Shown here one piece after another: positions 32,258-40,991 of a stretch of 46,695 nucleotides of DNA. Under the pieces are notes generated by a model. That model was given only the letters and a program-made list of their open reading frames with translations, ran no database searches and had not been told where the DNA came from. Both the position numbers and the translations under genes were made by a program. The DNA lies in contig NZ_NMPZ01000029.1 in the NCBI RefSeq assembly GCF_002224675.1, forward strand, positions 1 to 46,695, read 5' to 3'. The number at the start of each line of letters is the position of its first letter. The first letter of the stretch is position 1. The stretch comes from Segatella copri. GTDB lineage: Bacteria; Bacteroidota; Bacteroidia; Bacteroidales; Bacteroidaceae.

Positions 32258-33070
32258 CTACTTGCTTAAGTAGAGCGTCAGCAGATCGAACGGCATTCCC
32301 TTGATTTCCGTGATGGGCGCACGATTGAATTCGGCGCTTGGATTCAGGAGAAAAGTCTTCTTGACATAGAGCTTGGCGTTGTAGAGGAACCAATCCTTAT
32401 CCGGAATATCGCCCGAAACATGCAGCTCATCCTGCATCTGCTGCAATCCCAGCTGCTTCCATACGAAGAGGATGAAGTAGAGTGCATCCTTGGCATGATC
32501 AGCCTGGAAGGAATTGTAGAACTTGAATCTGTTTTTCTCGAAACAGAAGATGTCCACCTTCTTGTCGTGGAAATACGCATAGAGCTTGTGGTAGATACCC
32601 GTGAAGCTGCGCTTGTGCAGATAGTTCCACATCGGCTGCATGATAGGAGTGAAGCGCACATCCTGGAAGTTGTCTTCTATCACCATCTTCAGATCCTTGT
32701 TGATCGGGAAAACGGCCACCACATTCAGATTCGGCTGCACCCTGTAAAGGATGGCATCGCTGTGGCTGCCCGTGAAGGCATGCTGATAGAGCACGGTGAG
32801 GTCTTCCTCGTGGAATTCCTCTATAGGTACCAGCAGGATAGGCGTATCGATATAGACACGCACCTTCTGATAGCCGCGCTGCAGGAGTTCGCTTTCGCCG
32901 AAAGCCTGTCTGAGGTTGGCTGCTATCGATACACCGCTTTTCACGGTGTAAGGTTCGTATATCAACTGGTGCTCGGCTTCGCGATCTACAACCGAGAAGC
33001 TGAGTGTATTCTTGCTCACACGGATGGTGAGTCGTGCTTGCTGTGTTCTTTTTTTACCAATTACTTGCAT
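32258..33070 (-). CDS. DUF3822 family protein
   Basis: A 270-aa Bacteroidetes protein of the DUF3822 family, which has an actin/ASKHA-like fold prediction and no known role. Visible are the paired strands with L-S-F-S-V-V-D near residue 25, V-R-V-Y-I-D-T-P-I-L-L-V-P near 66, and V-D-I-F-C-F-E-K-N-R-F-K-F-Y-N-S-F near 170, the last typical of the family. Its start overlaps the end of the upstream gene by 17 bp, and rsmD follows, so the three form one operon. Confidence 0.85.
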   Translation of the reverse strand: MQVIGKKRTQQARLTIRVSKNTLSFSVVDREAEHQLIYEPYTVKSGVSIAANLRQAFGESELLQRGYQKVRVYIDTPILLVPIEEFHEEDLTVLYQHAFTGSHSDAILYRVQPNLNVVAVFPINKDLKMVIEDNFQDVRFTPIMQPMWNYLHKRSFTGIYHKLYAYFHDKKVDIFCFEKNRFKFYNSFQADHAKDALYFILFVWKQLGLQQMQDELHVSGDIPDKDWFLYNAKLYVKKTFLLNPSAEFNRAPITEIKGMPFDLLTLYLSK

Positions 33071-33542
33071 TGTCGTTGTCTTTGGTGATGTCTCCGATCT
33101 TTAATCCAGGAAAGTTGCCGGCATCGGAAGCTTTTTCTGTTACCTGTTGGATCGCCTCCTCGTTGAGACCATCGAGATAGTCTTCGTAGGTGGCTCCGCA
33201 TTCCATCAGCGGAATCTGCTTTCCGCTTTTATGGATGATGGTAGTGGCGGCGAGCGAGAATTTCCTGCCATCGGAATAAGGGATGAGGGTATCCTCATCC
33301 TTGAGATACTTCGCCTTGATGAGGATAGCGAAATCGCCGGTATAGACTCCGTGCTTCGCCCTGTATCTTTCTTCGGCAGAACGGATGAGCATCAGTTTCT
33401 CCTTCACCTCGGCTTCGCGGTTCGCCATCTGTTTCTCGAAGATGAGAGGCTGGCTGATACTGAGAGCGCAAAGCAGCATCATGATAATGACGCAGGCGCC
33501 CAGGATGGCATTATTGTTTATTTTTCTTAATTTCATTCTCAT
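33054..33542 (-). CDS. Small membrane-anchored hypothetical protein
   Basis: One N-terminal transmembrane helix (about residues 12-32, AILGACVIIMMLLCALSISQ) is followed by a heptad-like helix (E-K-Q-M-A-N-R-E-A-E-V-K-E-K-L) and R-A-K-H-G-V-Y-T-G-D-F, which recalls pseudopilin-like folds (helix, then a short globular part). It is first in the operon with DUF3822 and rsmD, driven from 33585-33594. Role unknown. Confidence 0.7.
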   Translation of the reverse strand: MRMKLRKINNNAILGACVIIMMLLCALSISQPLIFEKQMANREAEVKEKLMLIRSAEERYRAKHGVYTGDFAILIKAKYLKDEDTLIPYSDGRKFSLAATTIIHKSGKQIPLMECGATYEDYLDGLNEEAIQQVTEKASDAGNFPGLKIGDITKDNDNASNW

Positions 33543-33584
33543 TTCAATTAGTACTTTTGCATCTGCTTCTGCAGCTTATCTTCT

Positions 33585-33594
33585 GCAAAGATAC
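33585..33594 (-). promoter_or_regulatory. Promoter -7 box and possible attachment core
   Basis: Minus strand GTATCTTTGC contains the TAnnTTTG box of the operon starting at 33542 and also matches GTANNTTTGC, the core of CTnDOT attachment sites. It is the last clearly chromosomal signal before the element. Such sequences are frequent, so the att call is tentative. Confidence 0.4.
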
Positions 33595-33930
33595 AACAAA
33601 AAGTTGAAAATCAGTAATAATTAAAGCAAAATAGTTGAAAATGACTGAATTATGTCGGTGGATGGGGCTTTCCATAAAGACATCAGAAGACAGAAAAATG
33701 CCAGTCTAAGACAGACTTTCGTTACTATAACGTTACTGTTTTTTGATGATAATGAATGGGCGAAAATCACAGAATTAAGAGGCAAAAGTATCTAATAATT
33801 AGAAGATTGCCAAGAAAACTCGGAAGATTCTTTTATGCATGATTCTAATGCTTTGATTCGCTTGGATTTGCAAATGGGATAATGACTCTGTACATAGTAT
33901 TTTTGCAAACAGTTAAAAAAGTAGAAAGTT
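33595..33930. other. Left end of integrative element, no gene
   Basis: This AT-rich stretch of 336 bp holds no supported gene. It contains GTTACT direct repeats near 33720-33745, short palindromic pieces (AGTCTAAGACAGACT near 33703) and the integrase promoter, as expected for integrase arm-type sites at an element end. The exact boundary cannot be fixed without an empty site. Confidence 0.4.
33898..33905 (+). promoter_or_regulatory. -7 box of integrase gene
   Basis: TATTTTTG, 25 bp before the ATG at 33931; with flanks it reads GTATTTTTGC, which also fits the CTnDOT core GTANNTTTGC. Confidence 0.5.
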
Positions 33931-35166
33931 ATGAGCAGATCAACATTCAGAGTATTATTCTATCTGAAGCGTAATGCGCCAAAGAAGAACGGACTGATTC
34001 CAGTCATGTGCCGTATTACGGTAAACGGCAAGATTTCACAGTTCAGCTGTAAGTTGGACGTGGATGAGAAAATGTGGAGCGTGGAACTTGGTCGCATGAG
34101 TGGACGAAGCATCGTTGCGCAAGAGGCCAACCGAAAGCTGGACAAGATTCTTGTCGGCATCAATAAGGCTTATCAAGATGTATGTGATAAGGATAGCTAT
34201 GTCACAGCAGAGAAAGTGCGTAATTCCTATCTTGGTATGGGGATGAACCACAAGACCCTTCTTGCAGTATTCCGTAAGCACAACGAAGACTATGCCAAGC
34301 TTGTTGGCAAGATGAAAAGCCAGCGTAGCTATTGGAAATACAGAGTGGTTTACAAGCATCTGGAGGAGTTTATCAAACAGCGTTATAAGATGGAAGACAT
34401 TGCGCTTAAAGAACTCACCCCTGCATTCATCACCGATTTCGAAGTTTTTTTGCGAATAGAGAAAGGTCACTGCACCAATACTGTATGGTCGTATATGATG
34501 CCTTTCAGAAGCATCATATTTATGGCTATCAACAACGGTTGGCTTGCACGTGATCCATTCTATGCCTATCACATCAGTAAGGAGGAAACAAAGCGAGGTT
34601 TCCTGACAATGGAGGAAATAACAAAGTTGATCAACGGACAGTTTACCAAAAAGAAATACGAACTTGTCCGTGACCTATTCGTTTTCTGTTGCTTCACCGG
34701 ACTGAGCTGGACAGACATGCGCAATCTGACCAAGAGCAATATTCAGACCTCTTTTGATGGACATGTGTGGATTAAGACATCGCGACAAAAGACAGGCGTG
34801 GAAAGTGATATTCGGTTACTTGAAGTAGCCAAGCATATCATTGATAAATATGAAGGATTGGCAAAAGATGACCGTTTATTGCCGGTTCCTGCTTATAGCG
34901 TATGCAAATATGATATAAAGCAAGTTGCCAAACAATGTGGTATAGAGAAGAATGTGTCCTGGCATGTCTCTCGTCATAGCTTTGCTACCTCGGTCTGTCT
35001 CTCCAATGGTGTGCCTATTGAGACACTCTCCAAGATGATGGGACACACAAGCATCAGAAGTACGCAAATCTATGCCAAGATAACCGCTCAGAAGTTGAGT
35101 GACGATATGGAAAAATTGTCACAGCGCATACAATCTGTCGAAAATATCATTTGTCAAACCATCTAA
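33931..35166 (+). CDS. Tyrosine recombinase, IntDOT-like integrase
   Basis: Catalyses integration and excision of the element. The N-terminal arm-binding domain (STFRVLFYLKRNAPKKNG) and SAM-like core-binding domain (about 100-205) precede the catalytic domain. Visible catalytic residues are Lys in R-Q-K-T-G (near 286), H-V-S-R-H (near 346), H in M-M-G-H-T-S (near 370) and nucleophile Tyr in Q-I-Y-A-K (near 381). At the Arg-I position the sequence is C-F-T-G-L-S-W-T-D-M-R, with Ser where most recombinases have Arg, as in IntDOT. 411 aa is typical. Confidence 0.93.
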   Translation: MSRSTFRVLFYLKRNAPKKNGLIPVMCRITVNGKISQFSCKLDVDEKMWSVELGRMSGRSIVAQEANRKLDKILVGINKAYQDVCDKDSYVTAEKVRNSYLGMGMNHKTLLAVFRKHNEDYAKLVGKMKSQRSYWKYRVVYKHLEEFIKQRYKMEDIALKELTPAFITDFEVFLRIEKGHCTNTVWSYMMPFRSIIFMAINNGWLARDPFYAYHISKEETKRGFLTMEEITKLINGQFTKKKYELVRDLFVFCCFTGLSWTDMRNLTKSNIQTSFDGHVWIKTSRQKTGVESDIRLLEVAKHIIDKYEGLAKDDRLLPVPAYSVCKYDIKQVAKQCGIEKNVSWHVSRHSFATSVCLSNGVPIETLSKMMGHTSIRSTQIYAKITAQKLSDDMEKLSQRIQSVENIICQTI

Positions 35167-35179
35167 TTTAATCAGCAGT

Positions 35180-35536
35180 ATGAAAAGAAACATTATAAAG
35201 GTGAGCAACTACTCTGTCACACTCACTGGCAATAATATCTGGATGACATATTGGGAGATAGCAGAAGCATTCAATGTCATCCCTGCTTCGGTGAACAGGA
35301 CAATAAAAAGAATGTTCAAAGAAAATGTCTTTTCTGAGTGTGAACATAGCAAATATATCCGATTGTCAAACGGCAACCATGCCTATGTTTACAGTCTTGA
35401 TGTAGTGATAGCCATTTCTTTCAAATACAGAACCCATTATACCGATGTGTTCAGAAAATGGCTGACAGACAAAGTAAAGGAGCAGCATCCTCCAGTATTC
35501 ATCAGTTTTCAGACAAAAGATCTGTATGGTTGCTGA
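35180..35536 (+). CDS. RhuM-like N-terminal domain protein
   Basis: 118 aa with a helix-turn-helix-like first half (W-M-T-Y-W-E-I-A-E-A-F-N-V-I-P-A-S-V-N-R-T) and a second half (Y-S-L-D-V-V-I-A-I-S-F-K-Y-R-T-H-Y-T-D-V-F-R-K-W-L) that matches the layout of the RhuM family N-terminal domain, but without the rest. It follows the integrase by 13 bp and ends at a good terminator, so it belongs to the integrase operon. A regulatory or accessory DNA-binding role is likely. Confidence 0.65.
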   Translation: MKRNIIKVSNYSVTLTGNNIWMTYWEIAEAFNVIPASVNRTIKRMFKENVFSECEHSKYIRLSNGNHAYVYSLDVVIAISFKYRTHYTDVFRKWLTDKVKEQHPPVFISFQTKDLYGC

Positions 35537-35561
35537 TTGTATACTGACAATAGTATAATAT

Positions 35562-35606
35562 AGAAAAGCGGATTGTCTTCCTAAAAAGGAAGCAGTCCGC
35601 TTTTCT
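35562..35606. terminator. Bidirectional terminator
   Basis: Arms AGAAAAGCGGA and TCCGCTTTTCT with inner CTTCCT and AGGAAG pairing, between the integrase operon and the convergent HTH gene pair. Confidence 0.75.
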
Positions 35607-35609
35607 CGG

Positions 35610-35912
35610 TTATAGTTCATTTTGGTGGTTACTGTAATTACTTTCCAACAGAGCCTGAATGTCGGATTCCCGATACAGTACTTTACCTCCAATGATAAAA
35701 TAAGGCAAGATAGCTGCATGTCGGTATTCCTGCAAGGTCCGCTTGCTGATGTGTAGACGGGCTGCAACATCCCTGTCTGTCAGATACATCTCGCCGTTCA
35801 ACGGGAAATGACTGCATTCAGCCAGCTTGTCAGCCTTTCTCATGCTTTGTCGAATTGTTTTCAATACTTCGACAATAATCTCGTGGTCTTCATTCAATAC
35901 TGTCTGTATCAT
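35610..35912 (-). CDS. Helix-turn-helix (MerR/excisionase-like) protein
   Basis: 100 aa. After an N-terminal helix comes the HTH_17-type domain: YLTDRDVAARLHISKRTLQE near residue 43, then L-P-Y-F-I-I-G-G-K-V-L-Y-R-E-S-D-I-Q-A-L-L. Such small proteins act as recombination directionality factors or regulators in CTnDOT-like elements. Its ATG overlaps the stop of the preceding HTH gene (ATGA). Confidence 0.82.
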   Translation of the reverse strand: MIQTVLNEDHEIIVEVLKTIRQSMRKADKLAECSHFPLNGEMYLTDRDVAARLHISKRTLQEYRHAAILPYFIIGGKVLYRESDIQALLESNYSNHQNEL

Positions 35913-36205
35913 ACGCAGTCCGCCTCTATTGTGCCTGCACTATGCAATATGAAGTTTTCCACATCAGCAGGCTTGTAATAGAACTTTCTTCCAATCTGGG
36001 TGCATGGAAGCAAATCCTTGTCACGCAGACTCTGTAGGGATCGTTTGCTAAGGTTCAGAGCCTTACAGACGTCTTCTGAATCCATCCACTTAGCCAGACT
36101 TCTGTCTTTAGATTTCTCCAATAGGAAGTCCACCTTTCTCGTCAATGCCTTCACACTCTCCAGAAGCAAATCGAAGGTCTTTCTTTCAATGATTACTATA
36201 TCCAT
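35909..36205 (-). CDS. Helix-turn-helix (MerR/excisionase-like) protein
   Basis: 98 aa from ATG at 36205, chosen because the -7 box lies at 36233-36240. Residues 1-38 form a helix with a leucine-rich face; the HTH_17 domain follows with WMDSEDVCKALNLSKRSLQS near 40 and L-P-C-T-Q-I-G-R-K-F-Y-Y-K-P-A-D-V. It is first of a two-gene minus operon, divergent from a similar plus-strand pair. Confidence 0.82.
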   Translation of the reverse strand: MDIVIIERKTFDLLLESVKALTRKVDFLLEKSKDRSLAKWMDSEDVCKALNLSKRSLQSLRDKDLLPCTQIGRKFYYKPADVENFILHSAGTIEADCV

Positions 36206-36232
36206 ATTTGTATACTTGTTGATTAACGAGCG

Positions 36233-36240
36233 CAAAGGTA
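36233..36240 (-). promoter_or_regulatory. -7 box of minus-strand HTH pair
   Basis: TACCTTTG on the minus strand, 28 bp before the ATG at 36205. It selects that start over an upstream frame opening at 36271. Confidence 0.5.
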
Positions 36241-36378
36241 AATCAGAATATTGTGAGATGGATAAAAACACGGAAATCGTGTTGCTTGTGTCGCCTTAGA
36301 AGGACACTCAGAGACAAATTCAATAAAAATCTCACGGTAGTAACGCGTAAGTACCGTGCCCGATAAATTCCTTTGCCG

Positions 36379-36386
36379 TACTTTTG
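36379..36386 (+). promoter_or_regulatory. -7 box of excision-type operon
   Basis: TACTTTTG, 22 bp before the ATG at 36409. It would drive HTH-HTH-DUF3945-topoisomerase III. Confidence 0.5.
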
Positions 36387-36408
36387 CAGCGAACAAATGC
36401 AAAAGCGT

Positions 36409-36693
36409 ATGGAAATCATAACAATAGACAGCTTGGCGTTCAAGGAACTGACTGGGCAAATAAGAGAGATTGCAGCGTACGTAAGAAAATATGGTACAGC
36501 AATCAGAGAAGAGAATGACACAGGAAAGGAGTACCTTACCAGTGCGGAGGTCTGCGAGATGCTTCATATCAGCAGCCGCACCCTGCAGCGCATGAGAGAT
36601 GCCAAAGTTATAGGCTTTACCTTCGTAGGCAATGCGTGCCGTTTCAGACGGTCAGATATAGAGAAGTACCTCAAGGAAAGAGGAACAACATAA
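36409..36693 (+). CDS. Helix-turn-helix excisionase-like protein (Xis2c position)
   Basis: 94 aa with an N-terminal helix and an HTH_17 domain: YLTSAEVCEMLHISSRTLQR near residue 42, then I-G-F-T-F-V-G-N-A-C-R-F-R-R-S-D-I-E-K-Y-L. First gene of an operon whose order equals that of the CTnDOT excision operon (xis2c, xis2d, orf3, exc), where the two small proteins are needed for excision and for transfer-gene control. Equivalence is by position and fold, not by close sequence comparison. Confidence 0.82.
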   Translation: MEIITIDSLAFKELTGQIREIAAYVRKYGTAIREENDTGKEYLTSAEVCEMLHISSRTLQRMRDAKVIGFTFVGNACRFRRSDIEKYLKERGTT

Positions 36694-36706
36694 AAAATGG
36701 AGAAAT

Positions 36707-37054
36707 ATGGATACACTTGACAGAACAACATTTGAGAATGGTATGAGACAGCTTATGCAGAGACTTGACAAGCATGAGGCAGTTCTCAATGTCATCAACG
36801 AGTCTGGAAGGGATATGATGCAGACCATCCCTAAACTTGAAGATGAACTGCTTGACAACCAAGACCTGTGTCTCATGCTCCATGTGAGCAAGCGTACATT
36901 GCAGCGATACCGTAGTAGCGGAATGATCCCTTATCGACTATTGAAGCGTAAGCCGTACTACAAACGCTCCGATGTGGAGGATTTTATCAGAACGTATGCA
37001 AAGGAAATAAAGAAAGAAAACGACGGGAACAGAAAAGCCCGCATTTATGTATAA
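36707..37054 (+). CDS. Helix-turn-helix excisionase-like protein (Xis2d position)
   Basis: 115 aa. A long N-terminal helix (about 1-45) precedes the HTH_17 domain with L-D-N-Q-D-L-C-L-M-L-H-V-S-K-R-T-L-Q-R-Y near residue 49 and I-P-Y-R-L-L-K-R-K-P-Y-Y-K-R-S-D-V. The tail is basic. It starts 13 bp after the previous gene and 19 bp before the DUF4099/DUF3945 gene, so the operon is tight. Confidence 0.82.
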   Translation: MDTLDRTTFENGMRQLMQRLDKHEAVLNVINESGRDMMQTIPKLEDELLDNQDLCLMLHVSKRTLQRYRSSGMIPYRLLKRKPYYKRSDVEDFIRTYAKEIKKENDGNRKARIYV

Positions 37055-37073
37055 CAATTAAATATTTACAATT

Positions 37074-38732
37074 ATGGTACAAAAGAAAAAGAGTGATGAA
37101 CAGGACGTGCTGGTAGTCCGTGACGAAAAGACGGGCGAGATCAGCGTCGTCGCCGGACTCAGCAGAGACGGCACACCGAAGCGAGCACCCGCCAAGGCGG
37201 AGAACACGCCCGACTTCCTGCGTTTTGACCGCAACAGTGACCTGATGGACAGTTTCTTTAGAAACTTCTTCCGCCAGTGCAAGGAGCCAAGCCGATTCGG
37301 ATTCTACCGCATAGCGGCAGACCAGGTGGAAAACCTGCTTGACGTGATGAAGGAGTTACTGAAAGATCCGGAGGCTAACAAGGAGATTCTTTCCGCCCAC
37401 AAGGTTGACACCTCCAATTATGAGAAAGAGGCAAAGCAATCGGAAGGTCAGGCGAAAGAAACCGCATCATCGGACGATGCGTCCAAGACGCAAGCTAACA
37501 CAGAAAAAGAGAATGTATCATCTGAACAAACAAACGAAAAAGAGAACGACATGGAACAGAAACCAGAACAGACCGCAACCGCACAGCAGGCACAGACCGC
37601 TCCGGGTGTAAAGCAGAACCTCATCAGTGGTAACGATGTGAACCTGCAGGAACTTGGTGCCAAATATGGCATAGACTTCAACAGTATGAATGAGAAGGAT
37701 ATGAAAGCCCTGCTCAACTACGGCAAGACGGGGCTTGTGATTGTGAAGCCGACCTTCGGTGGTGAACAGATAGAGATACAGGCCCGTCTGTCATTCCGCA
37801 AGGACGATAACGACCAGTTGCAACTCGTGCCGCATTTCGTGCGCAACGAGCCTAAACTCGATGTCGCTTACAAAGGCTATACCTTCACTCCAGAGGACAA
37901 GAAGAACCTGTTGCAGAACGGTAACCTCGGAAAGGTTGTGGATTTCCCCGACAAGAATACAGGTGAGCTGCGTCCTCATTTCATCAGTATCGACCGTCTC
38001 ACCAATGAGATTGTTGACATCCCGACCAACAAGGTGCGCATACCCGATACCATCGGCAAGACACCTATTACCAAGGACGACAAGAGGGTGCTCTACTCAG
38101 GTATTCCGCTTCGCAAGGAGATTGAGCTTGCCAACGGGCGCAAGTTCACACCGCTGCTGCAGGTGAATGTGGAACAGCGTGGCGTGGAGTTCGTGCCTGG
38201 CAGCACAAGACAGGCGCAAGGTCAGAAACAGAATGGAGACAAGAAGCAGACCGCTGACAAGCAGGAGCAGAAGGCAGAAGGTGATGCGGGCGGTCAGAAG
38301 AAGCAGCAAGATCCCAACCACTGGCTCAATGAGGACGGGACCATCCGCCGACTCAACACCTATTTCAAGAAGGAACTGACCGAGCAGCAGAAGGACGACT
38401 ATGTGGCAGGCAAGACCATCGAGATCAAGGAAGTGCCCAACAAGAACGGCAGCGGTACCTATACCGCCTACGTAAAGTTCGACTTCGACAAGATGCAGCC
38501 ACGTTCCTACCGCAACAATCCAGACCTCAAACAGGCGAAGGAACAGATTCCGACCAATGAGAACAAGGTACAAGTCGCCGTCAACGAGCAGGGCAAGACC
38601 CATGAGGCGACCAAGCACACCAAGGATCCGCTGAGTCCGGGACAGTCTGCGCCAAAGAACGAAAAGCAGCAGAAGGAACAGAACGCCGAGGGACAGAAGC
38701 CAAAGAGAAAGGCAAGAAGCGTGAAGATGTAG
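37074..38732 (+). CDS. DUF4099/DUF3945 domain protein (Orf3 position)
   Basis: 552 aa. Residues 40-95 form a small helical domain (P-D-F-L-R-F-D-R-N-S-D-L-M-D). A charged, low-complexity stretch of about 80 residues follows; then DUF4099 (D-F-N-S-M-N-E-K-D-M-K-A-L-L near 200) and DUF3945 units with P-H-F-V, F-T-P-E-D-K-K-N-L-L (near 275) and P-I-T-K-D-D-K-R-V-L (near 335). A second charged linker and a further Y-F-K-K-E-L-T-E-Q-Q-K-D-D-Y unit (near 430) precede a basic tail. These proteins sit next to topoisomerase III in Bacteroidetes elements; biochemical role unknown. Confidence 0.85.
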   Translation: MVQKKKSDEQDVLVVRDEKTGEISVVAGLSRDGTPKRAPAKAENTPDFLRFDRNSDLMDSFFRNFFRQCKEPSRFGFYRIAADQVENLLDVMKELLKDPEANKEILSAHKVDTSNYEKEAKQSEGQAKETASSDDASKTQANTEKENVSSEQTNEKENDMEQKPEQTATAQQAQTAPGVKQNLISGNDVNLQELGAKYGIDFNSMNEKDMKALLNYGKTGLVIVKPTFGGEQIEIQARLSFRKDDNDQLQLVPHFVRNEPKLDVAYKGYTFTPEDKKNLLQNGNLGKVVDFPDKNTGELRPHFISIDRLTNEIVDIPTNKVRIPDTIGKTPITKDDKRVLYSGIPLRKEIELANGRKFTPLLQVNVEQRGVEFVPGSTRQAQGQKQNGDKKQTADKQEQKAEGDAGGQKKQQDPNHWLNEDGTIRRLNTYFKKELTEQQKDDYVAGKTIEIKEVPNKNGSGTYTAYVKFDFDKMQPRSYRNNPDLKQAKEQIPTNENKVQVAVNEQGKTHEATKHTKDPLSPGQSAPKNEKQQKEQNAEGQKPKRKARSVKM

Positions 38733-38830
38733 TTGCCGCCACTTGATCCACAGAGTTAATCATCCATCATAACAACCGACATCTGCGACCGTCTATCCCA
38801 CGGTTGCGGATGTCACAAAAACAACAGACA

Positions 38831-40987
38831 ATGAAGACAATCATCGCAGAGAAACCAAGCGTAGCCAAGGAAATCGCCCACATTGTAGGAGCTGACAAGC
38901 GTGAGGAAGGCTATATGCAGGGCAATGGCTATTATGTGACATGGGCTTTCGGACATTTAGTGCAGCCTGCCATGCCGGAAACCTACGGCATGAAGGGATT
39001 CCATGCAGAGAATCTGCCTGTGATTCCCGACCCGTTCGTTCTTGTTCCCCGACAAGTCAAGACAGAGAACGGCTACAAACCAGATGCAGGTGTGCTTGCC
39101 CAGATTAAAATTATCGGCAAGCTGTTTGACAGCAGTGAGCGCATTATCGTAGCAACCGATGCCGGACGTGAGGGAGAGTTGATTTTCCGATACCTCTATG
39201 CGTATCTCGGTTGCAGGAAACCTTTCGACCGTCTCTGGATCAGTTCGCTTACGGACACCGCCATCCGTGAGGGACTTCTGAACCTCAGGGATGGCAAGGG
39301 GTATGACAATCTCTATCATGCAGCCAAGGCACGAAGTGAGGCAGACTGGCTCGTCGGCATCAACGGCACACAAGCCCTGACGATAGCCGCAGGACGTGGC
39401 ACCTATTCCGTAGGTCGTGTGCAGACTCCGACCCTTGGCATGGTGTGCGAACGCTATTGGGAACACAAGCGTTTCGAGTCGAAACCGTTCTGGCAGGTAC
39501 ACTTCGGTGTTGTTGATGCAGACAGTGGCAATATACTGAAGTTCACATCTGCCAACCGATGGGCAGACAAAGGCACCGCAACCGATATATATAATAAGGT
39601 GAAAGATATCGGTTCTGCCATCATCACAAAGGTCGCAACCAAGCGAAAGGTGGAGAAGGCACCGCTCCTTTACGACCTTACCACCTTGCAGAAAGAAGCC
39701 AACTCCCAGCATGGCTTCACGGCAGAGCATACACTCTCCATCGCCCAGAAACTCTACGAGGCAAAGTTCATCACCTATCCAAGAACATCAAGCCGCTATA
39801 TTTCGGATGATGTATTTGCCACCCTCCCCAAACTCTTTAAGAATCTGGAGAATCATTCGGAATATGGAGAGAAAGTGAAACTCTTGCCTGGCAGTGAGGA
39901 CTACAGCAAGAACAGCGTGAATGCAGCCAAAGTGACCGACCACCATGCCCTGCTCATCACAGAAAATGCAGCCATTGGTCTTTTCAAGGACGAGCAGATC
40001 GTTTATGACATGATATTGTGCCGGATGATTGAAGCGTTCTCGGCAGACTGCATCAAGGACATCACATCAGTATCGGCGCAAGTGGATCATGAAGTTGAGT
40101 TTGGCATCAGTGGCTCCATCATCCGACAGACTGGCTGGCGAGCGTTGTCGCTCAAGGAAAAGAACAACAGGCAGGACAAGGATGCAGACGCAACCGACAA
40201 TGAGGTCAAAGAGCAAGTCATTCCCAACTGGCAAGAAGGACAGCATATCACTCTTTCTGGCTGCACCATCACGGAGGGTAAGACCAAACCAAAGCCATTG
40301 CATACGGAATCCACATTGCTTGCAGCAATGGAGACCGCAGGCAAAGAGATAGAAGATGATACGATGCGCCAGGCAATGAAGGACAGCGGTATTGGCACAC
40401 CAGCTACACGTGCCGCCATCATCGAAACCCTGCTCAAACGAGAGTATATGGTGCGCCAGCAGAAGAAACTTGTGCCGACGGAAAAAGGACTCGCCCTGCA
40501 TTCCGTGGTGAAGAACATGGCGATTGCCAATGTGGAGATGACGGGCAAATGGGAGGCGGAACTTGCCAAGATTGAACGAGGTGAAGCAAGTGCAGACGGG
40601 TTCACCCATAGTATCGAAGGCTATACCCGTGAAATCACTGCGGAATTGTTAGGTTGTGACAGACTTTTCAGCCACAAGGATTCCGGCTGCCAGTGTCCTA
40701 AATGCAAGCAAGGTACCATGCAGTTCTTCGGAAAGGTAGTAAGATGCAGCAACAAGGAGTGCGGTATGCCAGTGTTCAAGCAGGTAGCAGGAAAGTTGCT
40801 CACTGATGCCGACATCACCGACTTGCTCACCAAGGGCAAGACCAGAACGCTCAATGGTTTCACCAGCAAGCAAGGCAAATCATTCTCCGCAGCCATAGCC
40901 TTTGACGAGAATTTCAACACGAAATTCGTCTTTGTAGAGCGCAAAACAGCAGAAAAGCGAGGAAATGTGAAGAGATACAAGAAATAG
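38831..40987 (+). CDS. topB: DNA topoisomerase III (Exc position)
   Basis: A type IA topoisomerase of 718 aa from ATG at 38831; a longer frame from 38804 lacks the canonical start M-K-T-I-I-A-E-K-P-S. The Toprim domain has A-E-K-P-S at 6 and A-T-D-A-G-R-E-G-E near 103; the active-site Tyr is in F-I-T-Y-P-R-T-S near 313. A C-terminal zinc-ribbon-like domain has C-Q-C-P-K-C near 622 and C-S-N-K-E-C-G near 642. In CTnDOT the equivalent gene exc encodes a topoisomerase needed for excision in vivo. Confidence 0.92.
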   Translation: MKTIIAEKPSVAKEIAHIVGADKREEGYMQGNGYYVTWAFGHLVQPAMPETYGMKGFHAENLPVIPDPFVLVPRQVKTENGYKPDAGVLAQIKIIGKLFDSSERIIVATDAGREGELIFRYLYAYLGCRKPFDRLWISSLTDTAIREGLLNLRDGKGYDNLYHAAKARSEADWLVGINGTQALTIAAGRGTYSVGRVQTPTLGMVCERYWEHKRFESKPFWQVHFGVVDADSGNILKFTSANRWADKGTATDIYNKVKDIGSAIITKVATKRKVEKAPLLYDLTTLQKEANSQHGFTAEHTLSIAQKLYEAKFITYPRTSSRYISDDVFATLPKLFKNLENHSEYGEKVKLLPGSEDYSKNSVNAAKVTDHHALLITENAAIGLFKDEQIVYDMILCRMIEAFSADCIKDITSVSAQVDHEVEFGISGSIIRQTGWRALSLKEKNNRQDKDADATDNEVKEQVIPNWQEGQHITLSGCTITEGKTKPKPLHTESTLLAAMETAGKEIEDDTMRQAMKDSGIGTPATRAAIIETLLKREYMVRQQKKLVPTEKGLALHSVVKNMAIANVEMTGKWEAELAKIERGEASADGFTHSIEGYTREITAELLGCDRLFSHKDSGCQCPKCKQGTMQFFGKVVRCSNKECGMPVFKQVAGKLLTDADITDLLTKGKTRTLNGFTSKQGKSFSAAIAFDENFNTKFVFVERKTAEKRGNVKRYKK

Positions 40988-40991
40988 TTTG

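Noticed and set aside
33595..33930. tRNA gene as integration target
   Set aside because: No cloverleaf or T-arm sequence is visible on either strand; the integrase type uses short promoter-like cores instead.
37405..37611. A basic 68-residue frame on the plus strand
   Set aside because: It is an off-frame reading of the charged linker of the DUF4099/DUF3945 protein.
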